A program made the position numbers and the translations under genes. From Heligmosomoides polygyrus polygyrus (lineage: Eukaryota > Nematoda > Chromadorea > Rhabditida > Heligmosomidae), in assembly GCA_947396885.1 (NCBI GenBank), contig OX377202.1, positions 9,796,001 to 9,860,000 of the forward strand: a stretch of DNA of 64,000 nt, read 5' to 3'. Numbering within the stretch: the stretch's first letter is position 1; every line of letters starts with the position of its first letter. Shown here in pieces: positions 1 through 9,813 of the stretch. The notes below the pieces were generated by a model that saw only the letters and a list, made by a program, of their open reading frames with translations, was not told where the DNA came from and searched no databases.

Positions 1-97
1 CTCCAACCAACAGATCGTTCGGAGCTCTTCTTCCTATTTGAGAGTTGAGCTACGATCGCCTTGGATTTCGAATGACTTACCATTTCCTAATCGTTCA

Positions 98-365
98 CGA
101 GCGCATGCTAACACAATCAGGAGATGCGTCAGCTGCCGCATCCATCACGAATCGAACTGCTTGGTTCGGATCACGCCTAAGCCTTTCTTTCTTTCTGGGT
201 TGGGGTGTTGCTAGCAGACATGTATGGAAAGGATAAATCAGAGGAGGGCTGCGCATCTCTTGCTCACCGCAAGTTACTGTATAGGCCAACTACGCACTCT
301 CTTCGCCTTCATGACATCCCGCAGAAGTAGAATGAGTGTTCAATCTCAAATCGGCTTTGATTAAC
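98..365 (+). repeat. SINE-1, divergent copy
   Basis: A worn copy of the dominant SINE. The head (CAATCAGGAGATGCGTCAGCTGC) is reduced, but TTGGTTCGGATCACGCC (box B region), the 'ACATGT.TGGAAAGGATAAA' core and CATCCCGCAGAAGTAGAATG near the 3' end can be aligned in order. Confidence 0.6.
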
Positions 366-815
366 TCTAGCTTTTACAATGTAGTCATTCATATCTAGCT
401 TCATTAACATTCGTAAAAAACGCCGATGTTCCCTGGAAAGCTACTGTTTAATTCTGCACTTGTTGTACATTCCTGCCAAAGTTCTTTTAAAAGTAGAGCG
501 CGTGACGTATCCAACGAGCTTGCTTACTGAGATACCACGCCTTATTCGTGTCCCCTATACTTTGTCCTCCAGTTTTTTCCCGAAAGTTCTTCCTTCCGTC
601 GTTTTCCCACATCGCTTTCATTCCGTTCACCTTTGAATTTTTTCCGCAGTCGGAAATGGACCTGCTTCAGAACACGGTAGATGTAGACGGAGTAGCTTTC
701 CTTGCTGCGATGACTCTTCCTCTTGTCTCCAGTACGGGCGGCCTTCTGGCTCTTCGTGGCTTACTTGGCTCCCTTTGCAGACATCCTTGGTGGTATGATG
801 AGGTGTCAGTGGAAA
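366..815. other. No recognised feature
   Basis: AT-rich to mixed sequence. Open frames over 548-967 mostly arise from the SINE that follows. I see no splice-bounded exon or repeat family here. Confidence 0.4.
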
Positions 816-1110
816 TGGGGCGCGTGGAACGCAGTCGGGGGAGGCCCCGGCTGTCGCCTGCACCCGATACCAGGTTCCTGGTTCGGATTTCCCGCCCAGG
901 GCAAACAATCCTCCCTCTGGGGTCGGTGAATTGGTACCAGACATGTCTGGGAAGGATAAAGCGCTGATTTGTTCATCGGCTGGCCACCGCAAGTCATTGC
1001 ATGGCCAAATACGCATTCGAATCGCCTCCACGACATCCCGTAGAAGTAGAATGCGTGGCGCATCCCAATGAAGATTGAATAACGCCGTCCTTTAACCTTT
1101 TTATCCTTTA
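816..1110 (+). repeat. SINE-1, near full length
   Basis: Carries the box A region (AACGCAGTCGGGGGAGG), the box B motif GGTTCGGATTTCCCGCC, the core and a tail ending in TTTATCCTTT. Imperfect flanking repeats AGTGGAAATG and AGTAGAAAATG suggest a decayed TSD. Confidence 0.85.
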
Positions 1111-1267
1111 GTAGAAAATGACCTTTGGGGAGTAGTCCTTCAACTTGTACTTTGATTCTTCCAAGCTCCGAAGAAGTCGAAACCGCCAAAACGTAAGCCG
1201 AACAAGGTGCTGTAACAATCTCGGTGCCCAGCTTTATGAAACCCACGAATCAACAAGCTTTTCATAC

Positions 1268-1455
1268 CCCCGGGGTGGCTGAATTGGTACCACACTTCTT
1301 TGGGAAGGGTAAAGTGCTGACTTGTTCATCGGCTGGCCACCGCAAGTCATTGCATGGCCAAATACGCATTCGAATCGCCTTCACGACATCCCGTAGAAGT
1401 AGAATGCGTGGCGCACCCAGAAGGGGATTGTGTAACGCCCCTCCGTTATTCGTTT
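1268..1455 (+). repeat. SINE-1, 5'-truncated
   Basis: Begins at the CCGGGGTGGCTGAATTGGTAC core and runs to the 3' GGATTGTGTAACGCC region. The tRNA-like head is missing. Confidence 0.8.
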
Positions 1456-1935
1456 TTCTGAAGACGATGTCATCAAGGTGCCCTTAAAAAGTACTATTCC
1501 TTGACCTTGATAGTTCTCCGGTCTCTCAGCCTCTGCGTATCCTTCCGCATTTCTAACGTTTGCTCATGGGTGTTCCAAGGCCGCAATGCTGGATACAGTG
1601 TTCCCACTTGATCCTCTTTTCGTCAGGCGTTTCAAGAGACCTTGTTCTGACAGCTGTCCGCATAAACTCGTCCCAGCTATGCATGTGTTGCGGACGACCT
1701 CGCGCGCCTTCTTCCTTGAACGTCGAACGGTTGTAGAGGAATTGGAAAGCTGCCAGTTCTTTCAATAACGATGTGCTAGTTCTAGACGCCGTGACTTCTG
1801 CTGCTTCCAACAAGATATTCTTAGAAAAAGGTCGATTTTTGGAGATTGGGAAAGTACAGGTGAAGTGACTATGAAGAAGAATAGGGTAGAGCAGATCCAT
1901 CGCCAGACGTCTTTTTCATTAGCTGTCAGATGGCT
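1456..1935. other. No recognised feature
   Basis: Mixed-composition sequence. Short overlapping frames occur on both strands, but no domain, splice-bounded exon or known repeat was seen. Confidence 0.35.
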
Positions 1936-2028
1936 GTTTAGTTGCGAACAAAACTCCCGTGCCAGGCGAGGTTCGAACTCGCACCCTCTGCTTTCCGGGC
2001 ACGACGCTATGCCTTACATCACGTTTGC
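1936..2028 (-). repeat. tRNA-like-2 SINE or tRNA pseudogene
   Basis: On the minus strand it reads as a tRNA-like unit: a TGTAAGGCATAGCGTC-type A-box side, then GAGTTCGAACC (box B on the complement), then a GGCACGGGAGTTTTG-type 3' flank. The same 3' flank (AGAGTTTTGATCGCAAC) follows other copies in the window, so this is a mobile tRNA-derived family and not an isolated tRNA gene. Confidence 0.6.
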
Positions 2029-2227
2029 TCGTTTATTGCTGAGCTTATCGCTTAGTCACTCGTCGTGTTCTACAGTAGCAATGGGCTTTTCTTGCTAGAA
2101 GACGTTGCTAAGACCTACTCTGGTAGTGAAGCACTTCGCTCTGTCTGTTCCACAACGGCGCTAAAGTTGATGGTAAAATTTTACGATGATGACACATTAA
2201 CTTGAAGACGAGTAGATCTTTCCATAC

Positions 2228-2832
2228 ACGTTCCTGTCCTATCCGAGGAAGGAAGTGTGGACCAGGCGGTCAGGGAACAGATAAACGCAGCAAGGCTCAA
2301 GTGGAGGGAGTCCACAGGGATCCTCTGCGACCGTAGATGCTCCAGGACGCTCAAAGGCAAGCTCTATAGAACAGTTGTGAGACCTGCCCTCCTCTACGGC
2401 AGTGAGTGCTGGGCCCTGGGTAAGGTGCAGGAGCTGCAACGCTGCGGAAATGAGAATGCTGAGGTGGGCATGTGGATGGAACCGCCGGGACAGGGTGCGA
2501 AATGAGGATGTTAGGGCGGTGATGAAGACAGCCCCGATCCAGCTGAAGATGAGGGAGCAGCACCTGAGGTGGTGTGGTGACGTTCTCAGAAGACCAGTGG
2601 ATCACCCCATAAGGTTGGCCCTAGATTTCGAGGCACCCGGAAAGCGTCTGAGAGGAGCCCCAAGAAAAAGGTGGAAGGACGTCATCAAGAAAGATCTCGC
2701 CGAAGTCGGTGCACGGGCAGATGACGCCCTTGATAGGACGAGGTGGCGACAGATCACAAGAACAGCGGACCCTGCGACTGCGCGAGACTAAACGCTCAGG
2801 AGGAGAAGAAGAAGAAGAAGACGTTCCTGTCC
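2228..2832 (+). mobile_element. 5'-truncated RTE-type LINE insertion with TSD
   Basis: The insert (2240-2820) is bounded by exact 12-bp direct repeats ACGTTCCTGTCC at 2228-2239 and 2821-2832. It ends in a GAAGAAGAAG tail. A truncated 5' end, a simple-repeat tail and a TSD together are the signature of target-primed LINE insertion. Confidence 0.9.
2257..2791 (+). pseudogene. LINE reverse transcriptase C-terminal fragment
   Basis: The fragment encodes the region downstream of the RT catalytic domain in RTE-like elements. Frame 1 (2257 to about 2440) contains LKGKLYRTVVRPALLYGSE. Frame 2 (about 2440-2791) contains MRMLRWACGW, DRVRNEDVR and LRWCGDVLRRP, motifs familiar from nematode endonuclease-reverse transcriptases. 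A +1 shift near 2440 breaks the frame just after the CWALGKVQELQRC segment. Endonuclease and RT catalytic motifs are absent because of 5' truncation. Its sequence differs from the LINE at 16.4-19.8 kb and its tail is GAA-rich, so it is a second LINE family. Confidence 0.85.
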
Positions 2833-3174
2833 GGTAAAGTTGTATTGCTCGAGCTTGTACCACTTTCACAGTGGCGAGCACGTCTACCAGGATAGATCCA
2901 CGCTGGCACTTTTTGCTTCTCAGGTCCTGAGATGGAATGCCGACCTCCGGAGATTAGCCACCCGGTGCCAGTTAGGTTAGGAAGCCATGAGCTCTATAAT
3001 GGCTCCGATTGGCTTTTTATGGCGATACGCTGACAAGTCAATTGCAAGACGTCACAAGCATGCACTTCCTCAGTGGAGTCAATCCTACTATATATAAAGG
3101 AGCAAGCGTGTGTCACTGTGTGTGTGTGTGTCACACTGTCCGTCCGTCCGACTTTGAGTTGGGGCGCGGCAGCC
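2833..3174. other. No gene; partial MITE end and TG repeat
   Basis: Contains AGGATAGATCC near 2890, the terminal motif of a TIR family found elsewhere in the window, and a short (GT)n run near 3116-3130. Nothing else is recognised. Confidence 0.4.
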
Positions 3175-3433
3175 GAACACGTCGGTGACCGCGCATGGCG
3201 AGCCGCAGACGTGCCGAACACGTCGGCGACCGCGCATGGCGAGCCGCAGACGTGCCGAACACGTCGGCGACCGCGCATGGCGAGCCGCAGACGTGCCGAA
3301 CACGTCGGCGACCGCGCATGGCGAGCCGTAGACGTGCCGAACACGTCGGCAACCATGCATGGCGAGCCGTAGACGTGCCAAACACGTCGGCGACCGTGCA
3401 TGGCGAGCCGTAGACGTGCCGAGCACGTCGGCG
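3175..3433. repeat. 41-bp GC-rich tandem array (about 6 units)
   Basis: The unit begins GAACACGTCGGCGACCGCGC and recurs at 3175, 3216, 3257, 3298, 3339 and 3380, with a partial unit at 3421. It is CpG-dense against an AT-rich background. The first four units read AGCCGCAGACG and the last ones AGCCGTAGACG. Open frames across it come from the repeat and are not evidence for a gene. Confidence 0.95.
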
Positions 3434-4244
3434 GCACGAAACTTCAGCCCTGGGGGTAATCGAGGTCGCTGAACTCGAATTTGAAGTCGACCAATCGATA
3501 TCGATCGATATTATCGATTTTTTGAGGATGGCGTATAAGCGGCGCTAAACTTTGGCCGTGGGGGTAATCGATGTCGCTGAACTCGAATTTGAAGTCGACC
3601 AATCGATATCGATCGATATTATCGATTTTTTGAGGATGTCGTTCGGGCGGCACGAAACTTCAGCCCTGGGGGTAATCGAGGTCGCTGAACACGAATCTGA
3701 AGTCGACCAATCGATATCGATCGATATTATCGATTTTTTGAGGATTTTGTTCAGGCGGCACGAAACTTCAGCCCTGGGGGTAATCGAGGTCGCTGAACAC
3801 GAATCTGAAGTCGACCAATCGATATCGATCGATATTATCGATTTTCTGAGGATGGCGCTCAAGTGGCGCGAAACTTTGGCCCTGGGGGTAATCGAGGTCG
3901 CTGAACACGAATCTGAAGTCGACCAATCGATATCGATCGATATTATCGATTTTTGAGGATGTCGTTCGGGCGGCAGGAAACTTCAGCCCTGGGGGTAATC
4001 GAGGTCGCTGAACACGAATCTAAAGTCGACCAATCGATATCGATCGATATTATCGATTTTTTGAGGATGGCGCTCAAGTGGCGCGAAACTTTGGCCCTGG
4101 GGGTAATCGAGGTCGCTGAACTCGAATTTGAAGTCGACCAATCGATATCGATCGATATTATCGATTTTTTGAGGATGGCGCTCAAGTGGCGCGAAACTTT
4201 GGCCCTGGGGGTAATCGAGGTCGCTGAACACGAGTCTGAAGTTT
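3434..4244. repeat. 107/108-bp tandem array (7.5 units)
   Basis: Units start at about 3440, 3548, 3656, 3764, 3872, 3979, 4087 and 4195 (last one truncated). Each has a CCCTGGGGGTAATCGAGGTC block and a palindromic AATCGATATCGATCGATATT block. Two subtypes exist: AAACTTCAGCCC preceded by CGGGCGGCACG, and AAACTTTGGCCC preceded by CAAGTGGCGCG. Frames of 80-134 codons across it reflect the 108-bp period (36 codons). Confidence 0.97.
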
Positions 4245-4364
4245 GTTTTTGAGGTATGAAGGTCTAAAAGTTGGGAAAAGAAGATGGTCGGAGTGTTCTC
4301 TTCTCGGGGTTTGGGGGCGAAGCCCCCAACCAGTCGGAGGCGGCCGCTAGGCCGCTGAACGACT

Positions 4365-4480
4365 GGTAAAAGGATAAAGGTCACTTTGTGGGATGCGCCA
4401 CCACGAATTCTATCTCTACGAGATGTCTTGGAGATTATTTCAATACGTCACCCTTAGAATGAACCATTGTTCTAAAGGCA
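4365..4480 (-). repeat. SINE-1 3' fragment
   Basis: AAAGGATAAAGG, then TGGGATGCGCCAC and TCTACGAGATGTC, in the order expected for the complement of the SINE 3' end. Confidence 0.7.
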
Positions 4481-4559
4481 GTACTATTCTTCCCAAACAA
4501 GCTTCATTTAACCAATTCTGGAAAGATTCTAGAACTAGACCGGTTTTGGATACCTGAAC

Positions 4560-4965
4560 CTTTAATCGGTGTTTTTTTACAGTTGCTTTGGTTATACCAC
4601 TAACAGGCGAACAGAAATTATGTTATCTATGAATTAAGATCGCGACGTCTTGGACGAGAGCATGGCGCAATCTTTCTTTGACACAAAAATGGCCGCTTAC
4701 CTGCTTTTTCCAATTAGATTTAATATAATGTTTATAATGTTATAATGTTCTGATAAAAGAAAAATTGTATAGAGTTTTTATAAAGTTTCAAACATTTCAC
4801 ATATTGAGTAGGCAAATTAAAACTTGAAGGAAAGTTGTACTAAGGTTTTCCTTGAATAAAACTGTTCTCGCCTTTTGGGGAGTCTCTAATTTAATGTAGA
4901 AGAACCTCAAATCGATTTGGAAGAGTTCGTTTTGATTTTAGAAGTCTTACTGAGATAAACGTAGG
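4560..4965 (-). repeat. AT-rich dispersed repeat (AT-1)
   Basis: Collinear with 42230-42690: GACGTCTT..GA..GCATGGCGCAA, AAAATGGCCGC.TACCTGCTTTTT, TATTGAGTAGGC.AA.TAAAACTT and AAGAGTTCGTTTTGA occur in the same order. It is a non-coding repeat of unknown class, internally AT-rich. Confidence 0.65.
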
Positions 4966-5339
4966 TGACTGGTAGCATTGTAGCCTAAATCTCGAGCTTC
5001 ATTCACTCTGTTGCGCAGCTCACCATGAATTCACTCTGTCCGTATCCGGGTTTGGCTTCTGGGTACAATCATCAAAAGGCGAGCTTTTTTCATTGAAAGC
5101 TGCAGCTACCATTTTTTAGCCCAACGGCTAACGAACTCAATCTCTGACAACGAGAGCCTCCAAAATTGCGGTGAGCTTTTGCGATGGAATTTTTATAGGA
5201 TGTAGGGTTCCATGTGGCGAGTCGAAAACCATAGTTAATTTTTTCGGAATGCTCTTCTGAGGTCGAAAAAAGGCGCTTGAGAACGTGAGCGCGAAGTTCA
5301 TCACGCCTTGCTGCCACGCGCTGAATGTGTTTGGTTGGC

Positions 5340-5424
5340 GTAGTGGAAAGTAATATCGCCTCTCGGGGGTACCGAACGGGTTCTATGGTTCGATCCCCGG
5401 CGTCGCCAGAGTTTTTGCACATAT
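5340..5424 (+). repeat. tRNA-like-2 unit in left foldback arm
   Basis: GGCGTAGTGGAAAGTAATATCG gives an A-box-like start and ATGGTTCGATCCCCGGCG a good B box. The following AGAGTTTTTGCAC resembles the 3' flank of the other family members. The anticodon arm cannot be folded convincingly by eye. Confidence 0.55.
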
Positions 5425-5756
5425 CGTGCCGTTATTATTATGCGGTTGCGTGATGACAGGAGTCAATTTGGGCACAAATAATGCTTTTAGCAGGCAAATA
5501 TAGACTTCTGTATTTTGTTCCACACAGCCGAAACGGAATCTTGGGAGTAAGTGTGATAAGCGCTTATATTTTGAGTGTTTCATATTTCTATGTCGTAATT
5601 GCTGGAAATTTTTATGTTAGCGATCTAGGAAAATGATGCAGTGCAAACATCTTATGAGAGGTAACTCAGATAAAACCCCAAAGGCTATATTTACATACTA
5701 AAGCATTAATCGTGTGCAAATTGACTCCTTTCATCACGCAACCGCATAGTAATAAC

Positions 5757-5860
5757 GAGCCGATGTGTGCAAAAACTCTATCAACATCGGAGATTGAACC
5801 ATAAAACCCATTCGGTACGCCCAAGGGGCAACATCACTATCCACTGCGCCAACCAACCAC
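5757..5860 (-). repeat. tRNA-like-2 unit in right foldback arm
   Basis: Inverted copy of 5340-5424. The complement of GAGATTGAACC keeps a degenerate B box, and CACTGCGCCAACC mirrors the A-box side of the left arm. Confidence 0.5.
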
Positions 5861-5965
5861 ACTCGACGGGTGTCAGCAAGGCGTGATGAACTCCACGCTC
5901 ACGTTCTTAAAGGCCTTTTTTCGACCAAAGAAGAGCATTCCGAAAAAATTAACCATGGCTCGAGA

Positions 5966-6497
5966 CTTTGGAGAACTCGTCCTTGATCTTCATCTCGTAT
6001 GTGATATTCTCACGATGAATCAAAGGTTGAGTGCAATAGCGGCCCTGAACAGTGTCGATAAACCGCTTTCTCTGTTCACTGAAGTGCCAACATCGTCAGT
6101 CGTAAGTGGCCAGGGGCATGTAAGAACCATCTAGAACGGTCTGGTCGTATGACACCGGCAATGTACCACTCTCATTCATTGTGTCTCGAAAACAATGCGG
6201 TCGAGTGGCTGACGTCGGCTCGAGAGAAGTAGTCAACCGGCCTCGTCAAGGTGAAATGTCCGAGCGATTCCAGTGCAAAGCGGAGAAAACAACGGCGCAA
6301 CGATCTCGTCGACTGTCCTTATTCAGTGTTTTGCACGTCTTCGAGTGGCGTCATTTCGACTAGCCCTCATTGACTCTTCGATTCAAAGTCTCTTCTGAAA
6401 CTGAGGGGAAAGCCTTGTTTTCAAATACGTTTTTGTATGATGAATAACGATAGTATTCGGCTCGGCGGTCGTAATGGCTGAATCGGGTTTTGCTTCA
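5966..6497. other. No recognised feature
   Basis: Mixed sequence with frames of 60-80 codons but no domain or repeat I can identify. Confidence 0.3.
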
Positions 6498-6692
6498 ATA
6501 GATAAAGGATAAAGGTCGGCGTTATTAAACTCCTCTGCGGAACACGTCACGCATTCTTCTTCTTGTTTCTGCGGGATGTCTTTCCGAATTTGAATGCATG
6601 ATCGGGCTATACAATGAATTGCAGTGACCAGCCTCTAGCCAAGGCAGTGATTTATCCTCCTCAGACAAATCTGGAATCGATTCACCGGGTCC
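6498..6692 (-). repeat. SINE-1 3' two-thirds, cut by a MITE
   Basis: AAAGGATAAAGG, CACGCATTC and TCTGCGGGATGTC, then the core up to ATTCACCGGGTCC, all in minus orientation. The tRNA-like head is missing because the GGGGCCGGACTCATCAA MITE end begins at 6693. Confidence 0.75.
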
Positions 6693-6830
6693 GGGGCCGG
6701 ACTCATCAAGCAATGGCATAGGTAGAGATACCGTAAGGGAATCGTACCCACTGCCTGTGGTGGGTACGATTCCTTTACGGTATCTCTACCTATTGGTTTA
6801 TGAAATTAATCAAGGGTAAAGTAGAACTGA
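6693..6830. mobile_element. GGCCGGATTCATCAA-family MITE, left part
   Basis: Starts GGGGCCGGACTCATCAAGC and contains a long hairpin: arms TAGGTAGAGATACCGTAAGG... (from 6719) and ...CCTTTACGGTATCTCTACCTA (to 6793) around a short loop. It matches the reverse complement of 13740-13775 and beyond. It resumes after the nested element at 7533. Confidence 0.8.
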
Positions 6831-7532
6831 GGGCCTGTTTATACTTCGCGACAAGAGCGACTCGTCGCTCGCGCAAAACATGCATATCGATTGGAACCGA
6901 GCGCGCGCCGCCACTGTCGTTCCGGTCGCTCTTGTCGCTCTTGTCGCCTGTTCATTATTCCCGGATGCTGTGCATGCTACACTGCGCAAGCTCGCTCTCG
7001 TCGGTCTCGTCACCCATGCGAAACATGCTAATCGATTAAAACCGAGCGCGCGCCTCCGAAGAATGTTCATGCTCGAGCGAAGGCGCTGCCGCTCCAGTCG
7101 CTGCTGTTGTCTGTTCATACTTCCCGGGTGCTGCGTGCGCTCTCGTCGCTCTTGTCGCTGCTGTCGCGAAGTATGAACTGGTCTGTTCATACTTTGCGAC
7201 AAGAGCGACTCGTCGCCTGTGCAGAACATGCATATCAATTAATACCCAGCGCGCGTCGCCGAAAAGTGTTCATACTCGAGCGCCGGCGCTGTCACTTCAG
7301 TCGCTTTTGTCGCCTCAGTCGCTGCCGTCGCCTGTGCAAAACATGCAAATCGATCACACGCCGCCGAAAGGTGTTCATACTCCAGCGCCGACGCTGTCAC
7401 TTCAGTCGCTTTTGTCGCTCCAGTCGCTGCTGTCGCCTGTCCATACTTCCCCGCGCTGCGCTCGCCACGCACGCTGCGCGCTCTGCACTCTCGTCGCTCT
7501 TGTCGCTGCTGTCGCGAAGTACGAACAGGCCC
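6831..7532. mobile_element. Nested TIR element, PIF/Harbinger-like, two tandem units
   Basis: Terminal inverted repeats GGGCCTGTTTATACTTCGCG and GGGCCTGTTCGTACTTCGCG (read inward) bound a 702-bp insert. It is flanked by TGA (6828-6830) and TAA (7533-7535). The related MITE at 13422-13775 shows the uninterrupted site ...GTACAACTAACCCTTCGCG..., so the target was TAA. A 3-bp TAA TSD and a GGGCCTGTT end are typical of PIF/Harbinger non-autonomous elements (inference). Facing ends meet near 7179, so two units of about 350 bp lie in tandem. The interior is rich in GTCGCTCTTGTCGC-type repeats, which explains the long frames here. Confidence 0.8.
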
Positions 7533-7680
7533 TAAGTCTTTCGCGAGAACAGCTGATCTCATTGGAGCGCCATTTTGCCAATGGGGCACGGAATTCTCGC
7601 GAGTATGCTAATATATCCAGACGATTGTCGAGTATTCCCTACTTACTGATGGACGCACCATGGGCTGGTAAGGTTTATTA
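7533..7680. mobile_element. GGCCGGATTCATCAA-family MITE, right part
   Basis: TTTCGCGAGAACAG...CATTGGAGCGCCATTTTG matches the complement of 13600-13655, continuing the MITE after the 702-bp insert. The far terminus is not clear; GATGGACGCACCATGGG near 7650 may be its degraded end. Confidence 0.6.
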
Positions 7681-8064
7681 GGAATGCCTCATCGTGACTT
7701 CGCCCTATACCTGGCATATCAGTGTCCATAATTGTTGATGAATTTCCTGTCGCGAACCTAAGATAGGTCGGGGCAGGAAATTCGAGCTAAGAGCCTGAAA
7801 TGGTGCACGTTATAGTTCGGAGTGAAACTCAGGGAAATCGTCGTGGGACCACGCTGCTGCCCACCCCTCTCCTAATCAGTCGCTGCAGCTAGTGATATTT
7901 GCTAGCTTGTCCGGCAAAAATAGTGTCGGGGTGGGGGGGGGGGGGGCTTCTGATGGGCAGAAAATCCCACAGAGCCCTCCCCCTCCCCCGACCCTATTTG
8001 CGTCGTTAATGTATCTCATCCCTAGCTCCAGCGTATAGAGCCTGCAGTAAGGGCGCTCCATGGC
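7681..8064. other. No gene; poly-G run
   Basis: Holds a 14-base G run (7933-7946) and purine/pyrimidine-skewed sequence around it. No feature otherwise. Confidence 0.4.
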
Positions 8065-8180
8065 TAATTGAAACCGGCTTTGAACTGCGCGGCTGTGGGC
8101 GTTGCGCACCGGACAACTCGGACGGGTATTCTTCCGGTTGTGAGTGTATCGGCGAGTCGACTGCGCTACCATTCGTCCAC
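8065..8180 (-). repeat. tRNA-like unit
   Basis: On the minus strand GGTAGCGCAGTCGACTCGCC is a near-perfect A-box region, and CCGGTTTCAATTAGCC resembles a B box about 85 nt later. The spacing is long for a simple tRNA, so a tRNA-derived repeat is more likely than a gene. Confidence 0.4.
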
Positions 8181-8559
8181 TCAATGGCTTCGGTTTAGCG
8201 AGCCTTGTTGAACGTCGAGAATCCTTGTTGATTCTCTCAGCAAGGTTTGCAACCAGTTTGCCATTATGCGAGGCATCTTCTTGTGCTAGATTTAGGTGCG
8301 GGACCTAAAATCTAATTTTATGATAAAATTAAAGATATTAGCCTGAAGCTTTTACCATAACTCGTTTTCCATTTTCTATTGAAGATTAGAGCGGTGTTGT
8401 AGAGGTTGCAAGGTGTTAGTTATATGGATACTCAGTTTCGGTCAGAACCGTATCATGAATCGATGAATTGCTACCAGACTTCTTCATGATCATATCAAGG
8501 GGATAATTGGTCTAATTGTCTGTTGGGCTACTGACACAAGTCGTTCATTGTATAGAGCA

Positions 8560-8625
8560 AATATGAACCCGGTGGAAATACAGCGCGTGGCGCATCCCGG
8601 TGTTGAATGACGCTAACCTTAAAAA
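8560..8625 (+). repeat. SINE-1 3' scrap
   Basis: GCGCGTGGCGCATCCCGGTGTTGAATGACGC matches the 3' GTGGCGCATCCC...GATTGAGTAACGC block. Confidence 0.5.
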
Positions 8626-9025
8626 GGTTCTCGGAGTTCTATCACCAACTCACCATCTGGTCCATTTTGGCATACATATTTCCACCGACGTCAAACCGAT
8701 CCTGGTGGAGAAAGGAGAAGACGTCCGATTAGCATATTTCCGATCTAGGGCGCCGAGATGCTAATGCACGCTCGGGAATAGCACCTTTCATTCGGTTTCC
8801 AGGTGGATGCCCTCATTTCTCCGACCGTTCGAGGATCACCTTTCTTCGAGCGGCTCCTTGTACGCATGAATTGTTCCTGCACTCGATGACATTTTCTGTT
8901 CCAACTATCCCACCTCATACATAGGCATAATCTTTTTCCATTTAAGGTCAGTACCTTTAAGACTTTATGGCTATCTAAAGCTCCCTATCATTATGACGGG
9001 TTTCATATTTCCTAAGGTGAACGAA
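8626..9025. other. No recognised feature
   Basis: Mixed sequence without a convincing exon or repeat. Confidence 0.3.
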
Positions 9026-9108
9026 GGCGCGTGTAGCGCAGTCGGAGGAGGTGGCGGCTGGTTCCGGTGCCCGATACGAAGTTTCTGGTTCGGATTTTCC
9101 CTCTGGGC
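9026..9108 (+). repeat. SINE-1 copy A, 5' part (interrupted)
   Basis: GGCGCGTGTAGCGCAGTCGG gives a perfect box A and TCTGGTTCGGATTTTCC a box B. The copy stops in the sequence that should read CGCCCAGGCC and resumes at 9814. Confidence 0.85.
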
Positions 9109-9813
9109 TATAGTTGTGCTCGAATATATTCGAATAACTTGTTCGATTATTATATTCGAATGGGCACGTGTAGCGCAGTCGGAAGAGGCGCCGGTTATTG
9201 CGTGCATCCGATACCAGCTTCCTGGTTCGGCTTTCCCGCCCAGGAAACCAAGGCTTCCATCCCTCCGGGGTATAAAGCGCTAACTTGTTCATCGGCTGGC
9301 CACCGCAAGTCATTGTGCGGCCAAATACGCATTCAAATCGCCTCAACGACATCCCGTAGAAGTAGAATGCGTGGCGCATCCCACAAGGGATTGAGTAACG
9401 CCGCCCTTTATCCTTTTTTATCCTTCAACTTGTTCGAACAGTCGAATATTCGACACTCCTTGATTTTCGATTATTCGTTCGAAATCGAACATCGACGGTT
9501 TTTAAAACTCAAATGTTCGTTCTAATTTGAACATCGATGGTTTTTAAAAGTCGAATATTCATTCGAATTCGAACATCGATGGAAGTGTGTTTTATTGTAC
9601 GGCAAAATAAGTTATTCGTTATTCGTTCATTCGAAGAAATTTCTCGACTATTCGAATGTTCGAATAAATAATAAGTTGGGCTTATTCGATTTTCGATAGC
9701 TCGAAAATTGTCGACATCAATAAATTCGCTCGATCATCCGTTTAGAAAGCTTTGACATGGAATTAATTTGTTCATTCATTCGTTCGACAAAATTTCTCAA
9801 AAGCACAACTATG
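9109..9813. mobile_element. TTCGAA-rich TIR element inserted in SINE copy A
   Basis: Ends TATAGTTGTGCT (9109-9120) and AGCACAACTATG (9802-9813) are inverted. The interior is packed with TTCGAA, TTCGAATA and ATCGATGG words. It separates the two parts of SINE copy A and itself contains a complete SINE (9161-9426). No coding capacity is seen, and the target duplication is unclear. Confidence 0.7.
9161..9426 (+). repeat. SINE-1 copy B, full length, nested
   Basis: GGGCACGTGTAGCGCAGTCGG start, GGTTCGGCTTTCCCGCC B box and a TTATCCTTTTTTATCC tail. AACTTGTTCGA occurs on both sides (9136-9146 and 9427-9437), consistent with a TSD. Confidence 0.9.

Larger units (their letters stand above)
5229..5957. 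repeat. Foldback element with tRNA-like-2 in each arm
   Basis: The left arm (5229-5502) and right arm (5685-5957) are inverted copies. Matching landmarks are TTAATTTTTTCGGAATGC with GCATTCCGAAAAAATTAA, GTTCATCACGCCTTG with CAAGGCGTGATGAAC, and GAGTCAATTTG with CAAATTGACTC. The loop is about 180 bp. Each arm holds one tRNA-like unit (5340-5424 plus, 5757-5860 minus). Confidence 0.85.

Noticed and set aside
3073..3437. Open frames of 84-147 codons on both strands with repeated motifs (TARHARSPTCSARLR-like)
   Set aside because: They are the 41-bp GC-rich tandem array read through. The period is not a multiple of three and frames exist in several registers, so a repeat protein is not supported.
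3434..4244. CRISPR-like array of repeats and spacers
   Set aside because: The units are directly adjacent and nearly identical throughout, with no unique spacers, and the sequence is eukaryotic.
3545..4384. Repetitive frames such as SIISIDIDWSTSDS repeats
   Set aside because: They follow the 108-bp tandem array (36 codons) and are open on both strands; no start, splice or flanking gene supports coding.
6800..7681. Frames of 100-142 codons rich in Ala, Thr, Arg and Leu/Ser
   Set aside because: Produced by GTCGCTCTTGTCGC-type repeats inside the nested TIR element; open on both strands.
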